DNA from: Methylotuvimicrobium buryatense 5G
GTDB taxonomy: Bacteria; Pseudomonadota; Gammaproteobacteria; Methylococcales; Methylomonadaceae
DNA length: 64,000 nt
Direction: 5' to 3'
Assembly (NCBI RefSeq): GCF_000341735.1
Contig: NZ_KB455575.1
Span: 4,131,924-4,195,923, forward strand
The notes under the pieces: generated by a model
What the model was told of the DNA's origin: nothing
Seen by the model: only the letters and a program-made list of their open reading frames with translations
Database searches by the model: none
Shown here: positions 26,068 through 35,676 of the stretch, piece after piece
How the letters are laid out: every line of letters begins with the position of its first letter
Numbering within the stretch: position 1 is the stretch's first letter
Translations under genes and position numbers: made by a program

Positions 26068-26402
26068 TTACTGTGAAAGTTCGTAGATTCGGACTCCTTA
26101 TCTAATTTTTCGATATACAAAACTCCGTTCTGGCAATGCCGGTTCCTGAGAGGGTGCGGTTGCTCGACCGACAGGCGTCGGCGGCAAGGCAGATTTTTGC
26201 TCCTCGGCAATTGCTCCTGCATTGCCCTAATACACGCCATCCATGGCGTAATGCAAAATCTGCATTCATGCCATCCCTGGCAATCTGACAGCCGCCGTCG
26301 AGCCTACATGGACGTATTTACGGCGTACTGTCGGGCGAGTGATCGCACCCTCCACCAACGCCACGCGCTTTCATTTGCCGGGCCTTCATGAACGTTAGGT
26401 TT
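26068..26402. repeat. Family C element, copy C1, carrying inner module E
   Basis: The ends are ACTGTGAAAGTTCGTAGATT and CATGAACGTTAGGTT, as in copy C4. The stem is GAGGGTGCGGTTGCTCGAC facing GAGTGATCGCACCCTC, and the core reads CATGGACGTATTTACGGCG. A hairpin module at 26190-26277 enlarges the tip and is the reverse complement of the module in the chimera at 21515-21599. Confidence 0.75.
26190..26277. repeat. Inner hairpin module E inside C1
   Basis: The stretch from CAGATTTTTGCTCCTCGGCA to TTCATGCCATCC is the reverse complement of 21515-21599. A shortened version is at 62909-62947 within B4. It contains its own palindromes (GCCATCCATGGC). Confidence 0.65.
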
Positions 26403-26510
26403 ATAGTACACACGCATCAAGTTTCAGCTTTTTATCTCCCTCATCCTAACCTTCTCCCAAAGGGAGAAGGTATTGACGTGCCGAAATTTGATCTACGATG
26501 AACGATGGGC
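26403..26510. repeat. Repeat debris downstream of hemL
   Basis: CCTTCTCCCAAAGGGAGAAGG (about 26448-26470, seen as arms CCTTCTCCC / GGGAGAAGG) is a hairpin of a widespread repeat type. Next to it GTGCCGAAATTTGATCTACG (about 26479-26499) is a family A end. It could act as a hemL terminator, but no T run is clear. Confidence 0.5.
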
Positions 26511-26523
26511 TTAATCCGCGTGT

Positions 26524-27804
26524 TTATAAAGTCTTGAACACTTTTGCCGCGATATCCAGCGTTTCATCGATGATCTCGTCACTATGCGCGGCTGAAACGA
26601 AACCGGCTTCGAAGGCCGACGGAGCCAGATAAACACCATTGTCGAGCATTGAGTGGAAAAAGCGTTTGAAACGGTCTTGATCGCATTGAGCGACTTGTGC
26701 AAACGAAGTGATTTGCTTGTCTTCGCTGAAAAACAAGCCGAACATGCCTCCGACGACATTGCTTGAAAGGGGTATTCCTGCTTGGCTGGCGCGGTCTTTC
26801 ATGCCATTGACGAAACGGGTCGTTTTCTCGGTTAAAATTTCGTAGAAGTCCGGTTTCGCAATCAGCTCGAGTGTTTTCAGTCCCGCGGCCATGGCGACCG
26901 GGTTGCCCGAGAGTGTACCGGCTTGGTAAACCGGACCGATCGGTGCGAGATATTCCATGACTTGTCGTTTGCCGCCAAAAGCGCCGACCGGCATGCCACC
27001 GCCGATGACTTTACCGAGCGTGGTCAGGTCGGGCGTGATGTTGTAAACCCCTTGTGCGCCATGCAATCCTACACGGAATCCGGTCATTACTTCATCGAAA
27101 ATCAATAGCGCGCCGGATTCGTCGCAGACTTGGCGTAGCGTTTCGAGAAAACCGGAAACCGGCGGGATGCAATTCATATTGCCGGCGACCGGTTCGACGA
27201 TGATGCAAGCGATGCTGTCGCCGATTTTTTTGAATAACTCGACGACAGATTCGTTATCGTTGTAGGTTAACGTGATCGTATTTTCCGCCAGGGCCGCAGG
27301 AACGCCCGGCGAACTCGGTACTCCGAATGTTAGTGCTCCCGAGCCGGCCTTGACCAAGAGCGAGTCGGAATGGCCGTGATAACAACCTTCGAATTTAACG
27401 ATTTTGTCGCGTCCGGTGAAGCCGCGGGCTAAGCGAATCGCGCTCATTGTCGCTTCGGTGCCGGAGCTAACCATTCTAACCAACTCGATCGACGGCATCA
27501 GTTCGCAAACGGCTTGAGCAATGCGGGTTTCAATTTCGGTCGGCGCACCGAAGCTAAGACCTTTTTGGGCGGTTTCAGTGACGGCAGCGATCACTTCAGG
27601 ATGGGCGTGTCCTAGAATCAGTGGTCCCCAGGAGCCGACATAATCGATGTAACGCTTGTTTTCGCTATCGAAAATATAAGGGCCGGAAGCATGGTCGATG
27701 AAAACCGGTGTGCCGCCGACGCCGCCGAATGATCTAACCGGCGAATTGACGCCGCCGGGAATGACTTGTTTTGCTGCGGAGAATAGATCGTTTGAATGGG
27801 TCAT
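26524..27804 (-). CDS. hemL: Glutamate-1-semialdehyde 2,1-aminomutase
   Basis: The protein (426 residues from ATG 27804) is a class III PLP aminotransferase. It converts glutamate-1-semialdehyde to 5-aminolevulinate, the first committed tetrapyrrole precursor. Seen motifs are [50 protein letters not shown] and the PLP lysine in [19 protein letters not shown]. An upstream TTG (27831) would add nine odd residues, so ATG 27804 is preferred even though the ribosome site is poor. Together with hemF at 52194 it shows the C5 heme pathway. Repeats flank it on both sides. Confidence 0.95.
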   Translation of the reverse strand: MTHSNDLFSAAKQVIPGGVNSPVRSFGGVGGTPVFIDHASGPYIFDSENKRYIDYVGSWGPLILGHAHPEVIAAVTETAQKGLSFGAPTEIETRIAQAVCELMPSIELVRMVSSGTEATMSAIRLARGFTGRDKIVKFEGCYHGHSDSLLVKAGSGALTFGVPSSPGVPAALAENTITLTYNDNESVVELFKKIGDSIACIIVEPVAGNMNCIPPVSGFLETLRQVCDESGALLIFDEVMTGFRVGLHGAQGVYNITPDLTTLGKVIGGGMPVGAFGGKRQVMEYLAPIGPVYQAGTLSGNPVAMAAGLKTLELIAKPDFYEILTEKTTRFVNGMKDRASQAGIPLSSNVVGGMFGLFFSEDKQITSFAQVAQCDQDRFKRFFHSMLDNGVYLAPSAFEAGFVSAAHSDEIIDETLDIAAKVFKTL

Positions 27805-27838
27805 GATTTTTTTTGAATTAGAGCGGGTCAAAGTATAA

Positions 27839-27989
27839 CCATCGTAGATGAAAATTCGGCCTTGGGGTACCCGTCAAAGGACGCCGTAAATACTTCCATG
27901 TAGGCTCTATGCCAGCTCCATGCTGGCAAAGCCTTTACCTAGCACCCCAAGGCCTCCTCCGACAATGCCGAAATTTGAAGTGCGAAATA
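27839..27989. repeat. Family A palindromic element, copy A5
   Basis: A near full-length copy from ATCGTAGATGAAAATTCGGC to GAAATTTGAAGTGCGAAA. TGGGGTACCCGTCAAAGG pairs with CCTTTACCTAGCACCCCA. The tip CCAGCTCCATGCTGG forms a hairpin. It lies upstream of hemL, between it and the divergent lipoprotein gene. Confidence 0.85.
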
Positions 27990-28112
27990 TATACTTGTAA
28001 AGGACTGATGGTTTCGACTCCTATTGTACTAGGGTATACAAAGACATGAAATCATCATATTATTGTTTCGTTTGGCCTTAAGTATCTAAACTTTAAAACT
28101 ATTATCAAAACA

Positions 28113-28556
28113 ATGCATTATATAAAAAATATTAGTCTAGTGTGGGGCGTCTTGTTGACGGGCTTTTTTTTGATCGCCGGATGCTCGGACGATAAGTCTT
28201 CTTCGAGGCCTTCGGAGCCCGTCAAAACCAAAGCTCATGTCAAGTTTGATCACGCGCATGGGAGCGAAGTCAGCGATTTGGTCAAGCATCAATTCGAACA
28301 CCAATTTGCCGATCAATGTGTGGAAAGGGAAGTTAAGAATTCAGTCAATAAAGAACTCGACAGAAAACGTTTTGCCGAACCTTGCATGTGTATCGCGACT
28401 TATCTGCTCAAGGATTTGACGGCTAAGGAAGCCGAGCTATTCGTCAAAGAAAATAAAAATACGCAGTCTCTTAGGATTAAATTCGAAAGCGCCGCATACC
28501 ATTGTCTGCAAAAAAAAGCCCAACCGAAAAGTCCTAATCTATTCGGTAAGCGCTAA
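28113..28556 (+). CDS. Hypothetical lipoprotein
   Basis: The 147-residue protein has a lipoprotein signal (MHYIKNISLVWGVLLTGFF then LIAGC, Cys at residue 24), a Ser-rich linker and a mostly charged helical domain. The mature part has three Cys residues, in QCVEREV, EPCMCIATYLL and YHCLQ. The pattern CMC plus two distant Cys suggests disulfides in the periplasm. I do not recognise a family. It is alone between family A copy A5 and the convergent ubiC operon. A perfect 10-bp hairpin overlaps its stop codon. Confidence 0.7.
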   Translation: MHYIKNISLVWGVLLTGFFLIAGCSDDKSSSRPSEPVKTKAHVKFDHAHGSEVSDLVKHQFEHQFADQCVEREVKNSVNKELDRKRFAEPCMCIATYLLKDLTAKEAELFVKENKNTQSLRIKFESAAYHCLQKKAQPKSPNLFGKR

Positions 28557-28573
28557 CTAGTTCTAGCGCTTAC
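28546..28573 (+). terminator. Hairpin at the lipoprotein gene end
   Basis: GTAAGCGCTA and TAGCGCTTAC form a perfect 10-bp stem with an 8-nt loop that includes the stop region. It is followed by GTTTAAAATT rather than a strong T run, so it is a likely but not certain terminator. Confidence 0.55.
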
Positions 28574-28635
28574 GTTTAAAATTCGGCGCTTGGCGGTGAA
28601 GGTTCATGCAACATCCGCCGGCGCTGAATTCTGAT

Positions 28636-29208
28636 TTAAAGCAAGTTAAAAACCTCAGGCAAAAAAAACTCGTTTACCAGTAGCGGTTTTTGGCGGATGG
28701 CGTATACGGTTCTTCTTGCCCAAAGCGGTTGTTCGATATGGGCTTCGTTGACGGCAAAGGGCGTCCAAAGCGGGGGGGCGATAAGCGCGAAATCCATTTC
28801 CAGTCTGGCTAACTTAGGATAAGAAAAAATCACTTCTCCCAATGGTTTAGTGCCAAGGTGGGCTAGGTTCCGCCGAGCGGCTTTGATTGTTTTTTCTGGA
28901 ATCAGCGTACGAGCTAAGACTAGCGGCCTGCCGTCGGCATGTAATAACACCTCGCGGGTTAAGGTGTAACGTCCCGGATTGAGATTGAGCCGTTCGCGCT
29001 CGCTCAAAAAAGGCAGGCGCCGGCAATTGAGTAGTATTTTTACTTTGACGGCATCGCCGTAGTAGCTGCGCAATCGTTGCGTGATCGATCCGGGCTCGTA
29101 GATCCAGGATTGCGCTGACAGCGGAATCGTATGGTGCTCTCCGGGGCGACTGACGATCCAGTTCGGTTCTTGTGTTAATAAAAGGCTTTTAATCGGCAAG
29201 CGTATCAT
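28636..29208 (-). CDS. ubiC: Chorismate lyase
   Basis: The 190-residue protein matches UbiC: WIYEPGSITQRLRSYYG, the substrate-binding ARTLIPEKTI with its Arg, and the closing LLVNEFFLPEV with the conserved Glu. It splits chorismate into 4-hydroxybenzoate and pyruvate, the first step of ubiquinone synthesis. The ATG overlaps the recG stop as ATGA (29208-29205), so translation is coupled. It is the last gene of rpoZ-spoT-ridA-recG-ubiC. ubiB, ubiJ and ubiE for the same pathway lie further along the window. Confidence 0.92.
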   Translation of the reverse strand: MIRLPIKSLLLTQEPNWIVSRPGEHHTIPLSAQSWIYEPGSITQRLRSYYGDAVKVKILLNCRRLPFLSERERLNLNPGRYTLTREVLLHADGRPLVLARTLIPEKTIKAARRNLAHLGTKPLGEVIFSYPKLARLEMDFALIAPPLWTPFAVNEAHIEQPLWARRTVYAIRQKPLLVNEFFLPEVFNLL

Positions 29209-31286
29209 ACCTCGGCATAATTGACGGTTTCTCCGAGCCAGCGTTTGATTAACGGTTGAACGGCATCGGGGGAATGGTGTAGCAGCGATTCGGCAATCGT
29301 TGGGATATTATCCAGTAGATCCGTGTCTCGATCCAAATCGGCGATTTTAAATTGCATTTGCCCGGTTTGCCGGGTGCCCATGACTTCGCCCGGTCCGCGT
29401 AGTTCCAGGTCTTTTTCGGCAATCATAAAGCCGTCGTTTGTGTCTCTTAGAATACCGAGCCGATGTCTCGCCGTGTCGGAGAGAGGGGATTGATAGAGTA
29501 GCAAACAATAACTATCGTCTTTGCCCCGGCCGACCCGTCCTCGTAGCTGGTGAAGTTGAGATAGGCCCAAGCGTTCCGGATTTTCGATGATCATGAGTCC
29601 GGCGTTAGGAACATCCACGCCAACTTCGATGACGGTGGTCGCGACTAAAAGATCGATTCGGTGGCTCTTAAAGTCTTGCATCACGGCATCCTTGTCGGCG
29701 GCTTTCATGCGTCCGTGTACTAGTCCAATGCGAATGTCCGGTAATACTTGGGTGAGTAGTTCAGCGGTTTTTTCGGCGGCTTCGCATTGTAAGGCCTCGG
29801 ATTCTTCGATCAAGGTGCAGACCCAGTAGGCTTGCCGTTTGTGAGCGACCCAGTGGCCGATACGGGCGATGACCTCTTCGCGGCGTTCGGAGGGGATGAC
29901 GCTGGTGACGATGGGCTTTCTGCCGGGCGGTAATTCGTCGATGATCGAGATATCGAGGTCCGAGTATTGTAGCATAGCCAAGGTTCGCGGGATCGGCGTG
30001 GCGGTCATGACCAGCTGATGCGGACGAATGCCGGCGTTACGCCCCTTGTCTCTGAGCGCCATACGTTGATGCACGCCGAAGCGGTGCTGTTCGTCGATGA
30101 CGATCAGTCCCAGCTTTTTAAAGGTGACGGATTCTTGAAACAGTGCGTGTGTGCCTATCACGATGCCGGCAGAGCCATCTTCGAGCGTTTCGAGCGTGGT
30201 CTTTCGGGTATTGCCTTTGATTTGCCCGGTCAAGAAGATGATTTGAGTCTGAAATCGCTCGAACCAGGCGCTAAAATTTCGAAAATGTTGTTCGGCCAAC
30301 AATTCGGTCGGTGCCATGACCGCGACTTGATATCCCGCTGCCAACGCGAGTAAGGCGGCGTATGCCGAAACGACGGTTTTACCGGAGCCGACATCGCCTT
30401 GTACCAGGCGTAACATGGGTTGTTGTCGACTACAATCGGCTTCGATTTCAGTGATGACGCGTTGTTGCGCACCGGTCAATTGGAATGGCAGCGATTTCAG
30501 AAAATGCCGCCGGGTCGTCTCGTCAATAGAAAAAGGAGGAGCGAGTTGTTCGCGGGCTTGTTCACGGACGACTCTCAAGCTGAGGTGATGACTGAGAAGT
30601 TCTTCAAAGGCTAAGCGTTTTCGCGCCGGATTATCGTTTTGGAGTAATGTCTCGGCGGTCGTCTGTTCGCTTGGGGCATGCAGGAAGTTGATTGCCTCGA
30701 TCAGCGTAGGATAATTGAAACGCTGTAAAAGCGATTCCGGTAACCAATCGGTCAAGTTTTTAAGGTGCAGGTTTAGCGCTTGTTTGATTGCTTTCCTAAG
30801 TAAGGATTGGCTTAAACCTTCGGTCAGCGGATAAACCGGCCTCAAGGTGTCTTCGGTGACGGATTGTTTCGGGTTGCTAAGGATTTTATAGTCGGGATGG
30901 ATCATTTCCAAGCCCGCATAGCCGTGCCGGACTTCCGCGAAACAACTGATGCAGGTTCCCGGGCTCAACTGTGTCAGTTGTGCGGCGCTAAAATGAAAAA
31001 AACGCAGATTAATGAAGCCTGTACCGTCGCCGATTCGGCAAATCAGACTTTTACGGCCGCGCAGCAGCGTGTCGGTTAATTCAATCTTGCCTTTGATCAA
31101 GGCGGTCACCCCCGGTTTTAGGGCGCCAATTGCTTGGATTCGAGTTCTATCCTCATAGCGGTGGGGGAGGTGGAAGATAAGATCCTGACAGGTTCGGATG
31201 CCCAGCTTTTCTAGCTTGCTTGCCGTTTGCTTGCCGATGCCGCCCAATGAAGCGACCGATTGATCAAGCGGATCGGTACGGTCCAT
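29205..31286 (-). CDS. recG: ATP-dependent DNA helicase RecG
   Basis: The 693-residue protein has the RecG wedge/OB region (about 60-150), then helicase domains with Walker A GDVGSGKTVVSAY, the DEQH box (VIDEQHRFG), MTATPIPRTLAM, VTSVIPSERRE and a C-terminal RVGRGKDDSYCLLLY. RecG remodels stalled forks and Holliday junctions. The length is normal and the gene looks intact. It starts 15 bp after the ridA stop and overlaps ubiC by four bases. Confidence 0.96.
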   Translation of the reverse strand: MDRTDPLDQSVASLGGIGKQTASKLEKLGIRTCQDLIFHLPHRYEDRTRIQAIGALKPGVTALIKGKIELTDTLLRGRKSLICRIGDGTGFINLRFFHFSAAQLTQLSPGTCISCFAEVRHGYAGLEMIHPDYKILSNPKQSVTEDTLRPVYPLTEGLSQSLLRKAIKQALNLHLKNLTDWLPESLLQRFNYPTLIEAINFLHAPSEQTTAETLLQNDNPARKRLAFEELLSHHLSLRVVREQAREQLAPPFSIDETTRRHFLKSLPFQLTGAQQRVITEIEADCSRQQPMLRLVQGDVGSGKTVVSAYAALLALAAGYQVAVMAPTELLAEQHFRNFSAWFERFQTQIIFLTGQIKGNTRKTTLETLEDGSAGIVIGTHALFQESVTFKKLGLIVIDEQHRFGVHQRMALRDKGRNAGIRPHQLVMTATPIPRTLAMLQYSDLDISIIDELPPGRKPIVTSVIPSERREEVIARIGHWVAHKRQAYWVCTLIEESEALQCEAAEKTAELLTQVLPDIRIGLVHGRMKAADKDAVMQDFKSHRIDLLVATTVIEVGVDVPNAGLMIIENPERLGLSQLHQLRGRVGRGKDDSYCLLLYQSPLSDTARHRLGILRDTNDGFMIAEKDLELRGPGEVMGTRQTGQMQFKIADLDRDTDLLDNIPTIAESLLHHSPDAVQPLIKRWLGETVNYAEV

Positions 31287-31301
31287 CGTAGAGTGTCGGT
31301 T

Positions 31302-31703
31302 TTATGCCGGATAGAGTTCGTTACGTAAATGCATGACCGCGTCAATTTCTACGCCAACACCTTTCGGTAATGCAGCGACTCCGATCGCGGCACGGGCCGG
31401 GTAGGGTTCGCTGATGAATTCGCCCATGACTTCGTTGACAATTGGGAAATTGGAGAGGTCGGTTAAATAAACATTCAATTTGACGATATCCGTTAAATCG
31501 CCGCCAGCCGCTAATGCGACCGCTTTCAAGTTATGGAACACTTGGGTGATTTGGTTACGAATGTCTTCCGAGACAACGTCCATGGTTTTAGGGTTCAAGG
31601 GGATTTGACCGGATAAGTAAACGGTATTGTCGACCTTAACGGCCTGTGAATAAGTGCCGATGGCTTGTGGCGCGTCCTGGGTATGGATGATTTTTTTGTT
31701 CAT
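31302..31703 (-). CDS. ridA: RidA family reactive enamine/imine deaminase
   Basis: The 133-residue protein has the RidA signature ARAAIGVAALPKGVGVEIDA, including the catalytic Arg, and the N-terminal IGTYSQAVKVDNTVYLSGQI. RidA hydrolyses 2-aminoacrylate-type intermediates and protects PLP enzymes. The place between spoT and recG is the usual gammaproteobacterial one. It is 27 bp after spoT, in the same operon. Confidence 0.93.
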   Translation of the reverse strand: MNKKIIHTQDAPQAIGTYSQAVKVDNTVYLSGQIPLNPKTMDVVSEDIRNQITQVFHNLKAVALAAGGDLTDIVKLNVYLTDLSNFPIVNEVMGEFISEPYPARAAIGVAALPKGVGVEIDAVMHLRNELYPA

Positions 31704-31730
31704 GAGTAGGATTTTAGTTTGAGTTTTTAT

Positions 31731-33914
31731 CTAGGCCTTGACTCGCGTAATCTTTAGAACGATCGTCAATTTTTTCAGGCGCCTCATAATATTGGCTAAA
31801 TGAACTCGATCTTTAACGGTGAGTGTGATCAAATCGACCGAGACTCGGTCGTCCTGATCGACTACCGTGACGTTTTCGATATTCGAATCCATTTCTGAAA
31901 TGGTTGCAGCGATAGTCGCGAGCGTTCCTCGTTGATTGAGTATCTCGATGCGAATTTCAGCCGGAAATTCTCCACTGGTATCCTTGCTCCATTCGACATC
32001 CAGCCAACCGGTTTGTTTTTTTCTTGAATCGCTGCTGTTTCTGCATTCATGATGATGAACGACGATGCCGCGTCCGGGGTTGAAAAAACCGACGATCGAA
32101 TCGCCCGGTATCGGGCGACAACATTTGGCCAGTGTGACGACCATGCCTTCTGTGCCTTTGATAATTAGCGGGCTGTTGACGCCTTGTTCGTTATCGTCGA
32201 GTCTAACCGCCGACGAGATGTCGTCTTGACTCAAGCGTTTGGCGACCAAAAACGGCATTTTATTACCGAGTCCAATGTCTTCGAGTAAGGCGTCCATCGA
32301 GTTGACCGACAACACCTCCAAAAGTTTGTTCACGCGTTCCGATGGAATGGTGTCCAATTGTAAGTTCATGCCTTGTAATTCCTTTTCCAGGAGGCGGCGT
32401 CCGAGGTTGATCGCTTCTTGTTGTTTAAAGTTCTTCAGATAGGCGCGGATGCTGCTGCGAGCCTTCGCGGTGACGACATAGTTTAACCAGAGCGGATTGG
32501 GGCGAGCCCAAGATGTGGTGATGACTTCGACGGTTAAGCCGTTTTCGAGTTGCGTTTGCAACGGCACCAGTTGTTTATCGACCCGAGCCGAGACGCAGGA
32601 ATTGCCGATATCGGTATGTACCGCATAAGCGAAGTCGACGATCGTTGCTCCGCGTGGCAATTTGATAATACCGCCTTGAGGCGTGAATACGAAGACTTCT
32701 TGGGGGTAAAGATCGATTTTGAGATTGTCGATAAACTCCATGGAGTTACCGGCCGACTTGTGAATCTCCAGTAATTCGCGCAGCCATTCATTAGCTCGGG
32801 CTTGGGCATGCTCGGTTTTTTCGCTATCCGCTTTATCGCTATCGGATTTATAAAGCCAATGCGCGGCAATGCCCGATTCCGACATTCGGTGCATTTCATG
32901 AGTTCTGATTTGAATTTCAATAGGGACGCCGTAAGGGCCGATCAATATGGTATGCAGAGACTGGTAGCCATTGGCCTTGGATAGTGCGATATAATCCTTG
33001 AATCGTCCGGGGACCGGATTATACAGATTATGTACGATGCCCAGTGCGCGATAGCAGGTGTCGGGCTGATCGCAAAGAATTCTAAAGGCATAAACGTCGA
33101 ACACGTCGGCAAAGGATATTTTTTTGTTCAGCATTTTTTGATAAATGCTATAAAGATTCTTTTCACGCCCTTCGACTTCGCATTCCAAGCCGGCTTCGCG
33201 TAGGCGGTTTTTAATCGAATTCTGGATGATTTCGACGATTTCTCTTCGATTCCCTCGAGCTTTTTTGACGGCATTTTTTAAGACCGCATGTCGACCGGGG
33301 TATAAGGCTTTAAATCCGAGGGATTCCAGTTGATGGCGGATATGATTCATGCCCAGCCGGTTAGCGATGGGGGCATAAATATCGAGTGTTTCGCGCGCGA
33401 TGCGGCGTTTTTTTTCGGGTGGCATCGAGCCTAAGGTTTGCATGTTATGCAGACGGTCGGCTAGTTTGACCATGATGACACGCAAATCTTTAGTCATGGC
33501 CAAAAACATTTTTCGGACATTTTCCGCTTGAGCTTCAGCGCGCGATTTACTGTCGATTTTGCTCAGCTTTGTAACGCCGTCTACCAGTTCGGCCACTTCC
33601 ATGCTAAACAAGCGGCCGAGGTCTTCCTTGCTGACGTGCGTGTCTTCGATGACATCATGCAGTAGCGCTGCCATGATACCTTTCGCATCCATGCGCATTT
33701 CCGCCAGGCTAATGGCCACGGCGATAGGGTGGCAAATGTAAGCTTCTCCGCTCTTTCGGAATTGGCCGGCATGCGCCTCCGCGCCATACTGATAGGCCCT
33801 ACAGATATCGTTGATTTGGGCTTGATCCATATAGCTTTCCAGAGTCGAGCATAAACGCCGGATCAGTTTATCCTGAGGGCGTTCGAGTTCGAGACTGTCA
33901 GCTAGTTGTAACAT
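31731..33914 (-). CDS. spoT: Bifunctional (p)ppGpp synthetase/hydrolase SpoT
   Basis: The 727-residue protein has an HD hydrolase domain (ICHPIAVAISLAEM, ALLHDVIEDT, KLADRLHNMQTL), a RelA/SpoT synthetase domain (FKDYIALSKANGYQSLHTIL), TGS (VFVFTPQGGIIKLPRGATIV), a helical/zinc-finger region (LAKCCRPIPGDSIVGF) and a C-terminal ACT domain. The intact HD motif supports hydrolase activity, and the conserved synthetase loop supports synthesis. It controls the stringent response. It follows rpoZ by 8 bp. Confidence 0.96.
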   Translation of the reverse strand: MLQLADSLELERPQDKLIRRLCSTLESYMDQAQINDICRAYQYGAEAHAGQFRKSGEAYICHPIAVAISLAEMRMDAKGIMAALLHDVIEDTHVSKEDLGRLFSMEVAELVDGVTKLSKIDSKSRAEAQAENVRKMFLAMTKDLRVIMVKLADRLHNMQTLGSMPPEKKRRIARETLDIYAPIANRLGMNHIRHQLESLGFKALYPGRHAVLKNAVKKARGNRREIVEIIQNSIKNRLREAGLECEVEGREKNLYSIYQKMLNKKISFADVFDVYAFRILCDQPDTCYRALGIVHNLYNPVPGRFKDYIALSKANGYQSLHTILIGPYGVPIEIQIRTHEMHRMSESGIAAHWLYKSDSDKADSEKTEHAQARANEWLRELLEIHKSAGNSMEFIDNLKIDLYPQEVFVFTPQGGIIKLPRGATIVDFAYAVHTDIGNSCVSARVDKQLVPLQTQLENGLTVEVITTSWARPNPLWLNYVVTAKARSSIRAYLKNFKQQEAINLGRRLLEKELQGMNLQLDTIPSERVNKLLEVLSVNSMDALLEDIGLGNKMPFLVAKRLSQDDISSAVRLDDNEQGVNSPLIIKGTEGMVVTLAKCCRPIPGDSIVGFFNPGRGIVVHHHECRNSSDSRKKQTGWLDVEWSKDTSGEFPAEIRIEILNQRGTLATIAATISEMDSNIENVTVVDQDDRVSVDLITLTVKDRVHLANIMRRLKKLTIVLKITRVKA

Positions 33915-33922
33915 GGCTTTAT

Positions 33923-34162
33923 TTAGAATGTTAAATCGGCTTCGGTGTCGTCACCGGTACGATGCAGCAGATTGATGTTGTCGGCATTGACATGACCTGC
34001 AGCAATTTCGCGTAAAGCAAGTACTGTGTCTTTGTCCTTGCCGCGCGGGACAAATTCTTCCGCATTCTTGCTTAATTGGCGGGCGCGTTTACTTGCTAAC
34101 AACACCAGTTTAAAACGGTTTTCGACGTGCTCAAGACAGTCTTCGATAGTGACTCTGGCCAT
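33923..34162 (-). CDS. rpoZ: RNA polymerase omega subunit
   Basis: The 79-residue protein [20 protein letters not shown]... matches RpoZ, with the family's DNRF-like [17 protein letters not shown] and [13 protein letters not shown]. Omega aids RNA polymerase assembly and ppGpp sensing. ATG 34162 has AGGA upstream; an open extension to 34216 has no family match. It is first in the operon with spoT. The gmk gene usually found upstream is absent here, and pgk is next instead. Confidence 0.94.
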   Translation of the reverse strand: MARVTIEDCLEHVENRFKLVLLASKRARQLSKNAEEFVPRGKDKDTVLALREIAAGHVNADNINLLHRTGDDTEADLTF

Positions 34163-34218
34163 AGTGATCCTGTGAAACAATAAATATCGGCCCTTTGGGC
34201 CGGATGAAAAGGGCATCC

Positions 34219-34224
34219 ATTATA
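34219..34224 (-). promoter_or_regulatory. -10 hexamer TATAAT upstream of rpoZ
   Basis: The minus strand reads TTTTATAATGG about 60 bp before the rpoZ ATG, a perfect -10 box. No good -35 hexamer is at the right spacing, so the promoter call is tentative. Confidence 0.4.
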
Positions 34225-34229
34225 AAAGG

Positions 34230-34252
34230 AAACGCTGATTAAATCAGCGTTT
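34230..34252 (-). terminator. Perfect palindrome after pgk
   Basis: AAACGCTGATT / AATCAGCGTTT is an 11-bp perfect stem with a 1-nt centre, between the pgk stop and the rpoZ promoter. The minus strand continues CCTTTTA, so it is a plausible pgk terminator. It ends just before the rpoZ -10 region. Confidence 0.5.
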
Positions 34253-34422
34253 CAATAAAAGACTCTAATAACTCTTTTGCAGTTCAAATTACGAACGGTT
34301 TGTAACAGTCGCGAGTGCCTGAGGCAATGGTGTTAAGCTTAAGCGGGCGGTAATTCCGAAGATGCGATAAGCTTTTTACCGGGCTCGTTGCCTCGTAGTG
34401 TTATCGGATGATACGGATTTTC

Positions 34423-35595
34423 TCAGGCGCGTTGTTTTAAAACGGCTACGGCCGGTAATTCTTTGCCCTCCAAAAATTCAAGAAAAGCGCCGCCGCCGGT
34501 CGAAGCATAGGATACTTTTTCTTCGATGCCATATTTGTCGATTGCCGCTAGCGTATCACCACCGCCGGCAATTGAAAAGCCACTGCTGTCGGCAATGGCT
34601 TTGGATAGGGCTTCGGTGCCGCCACCGAATTGATCGAATTCGAAAACCCCGACCGGACCGTTCCACACGATTGTGCCGGCCGATTTTAAAATGTCGGCAT
34701 AAAGCGCGGCAGTTTCAGGGCCGATATCCATAATCAAATCGTCGTCTTGAACATCGGCGACTTTTTTGACTGTTGCGGCGGCGTTTTCCGAAAACTCTTT
34801 TGCGCAAACCACATCGACCGGCACCGGGATTTCAGCTCCGTTACGTTTGGCTTGATCCATCAATCGGTTTGCTTCATCGATTAAATCGGCTTCATAAAGG
34901 GATTTTCCTACCGGAAATCCGGCGGCAGCAATAAAGGTATTGGCAATACCGCCACCGACGATGAGTCGGTCGACTTTTTGCGATAGGGATTCGAGTACGG
35001 TGAGCTTGGTCGAAACCTTCGAGCCGCCTACGATTGCGACCAGAGGCCGGTCTGGGCTTTCCAATGCTTTGCCTAAGGCGTCCAATTCTTTAGCTAATAA
35101 GGGGCCGGCGCAAGCGATCGGTGCAAATTGCGCAACGCTGTGCGTGGACGCTTGGGCTCGATGTGCGGTGCCGAATGCGTCCATTACAAAAATATCGCAT
35201 AGGGCAGCCATTTTTTTGCCAAGCTCTTCGCTGTTTTTCCCTTCGCCTTTATTGAAGCGTACGTTTTCGCATAAAACCACTTCACCCGGCTGTATTTCGA
35301 TACCGTCGATCCAGTCTTTTTCTAGGCGTACGGGGCTGCCAAGTAAGCCTTGCAAATGTTCGGCAACCGGTTTCATCGAGGCTTCTTCGCTGTAAACGCC
35401 TTCTTCGGGACGGCCTAAGTGCGACATCAGAATGACTGCGGCACCGGCTGATAAGGCGTGTTTAATAGTGGGCAGGCTGGCTTGTATGCGGATGTCGCTA
35501 GCCACTTTCCCGTTTTTGATGGGGACATTTAAGTCTTCACGAATCAATACGCGTTTACTTGATAAGTCCAGATCGACCATTTTTTTTATCGACAT
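34423..35595 (-). CDS. pgk: Phosphoglycerate kinase
   Basis: The 390-residue protein carries the PGK signature [15 protein letters not shown], the basic patch HLGRPEEG, the nucleotide site [15 protein letters not shown] and the closing [20 protein letters not shown]. It makes ATP from 1,3-bisphosphoglycerate in glycolysis or the reverse in gluconeogenesis. AGGAG precedes the ATG. Neighbouring glycolytic genes (gap, fba, pyk) are not adjacent. Family C copy C2 lies upstream. Confidence 0.96.
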   Translation of the reverse strand: MSIKKMVDLDLSSKRVLIREDLNVPIKNGKVASDIRIQASLPTIKHALSAGAAVILMSHLGRPEEGVYSEEASMKPVAEHLQGLLGSPVRLEKDWIDGIEIQPGEVVLCENVRFNKGEGKNSEELGKKMAALCDIFVMDAFGTAHRAQASTHSVAQFAPIACAGPLLAKELDALGKALESPDRPLVAIVGGSKVSTKLTVLESLSQKVDRLIVGGGIANTFIAAAGFPVGKSLYEADLIDEANRLMDQAKRNGAEIPVPVDVVCAKEFSENAAATVKKVADVQDDDLIMDIGPETAALYADILKSAGTIVWNGPVGVFEFDQFGGGTEALSKAIADSSGFSIAGGGDTLAAIDKYGIEEKVSYASTGGGAFLEFLEGKELPAVAVLKQRA

Positions 35596-35676
35596 ATGTT
35601 TGGCTCCTGATGCTGAGTTGAGATAGGGTTTAAAATGTAGCTAAGGAACGAGCATGAAATAACTTAGACAACTGTT

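Noticed and set aside
26423-27108. Small frames overlapping hemL and its downstream repeats
   Set aside because: They are antisense to hemL or lie in repeat DNA without ribosome sites.
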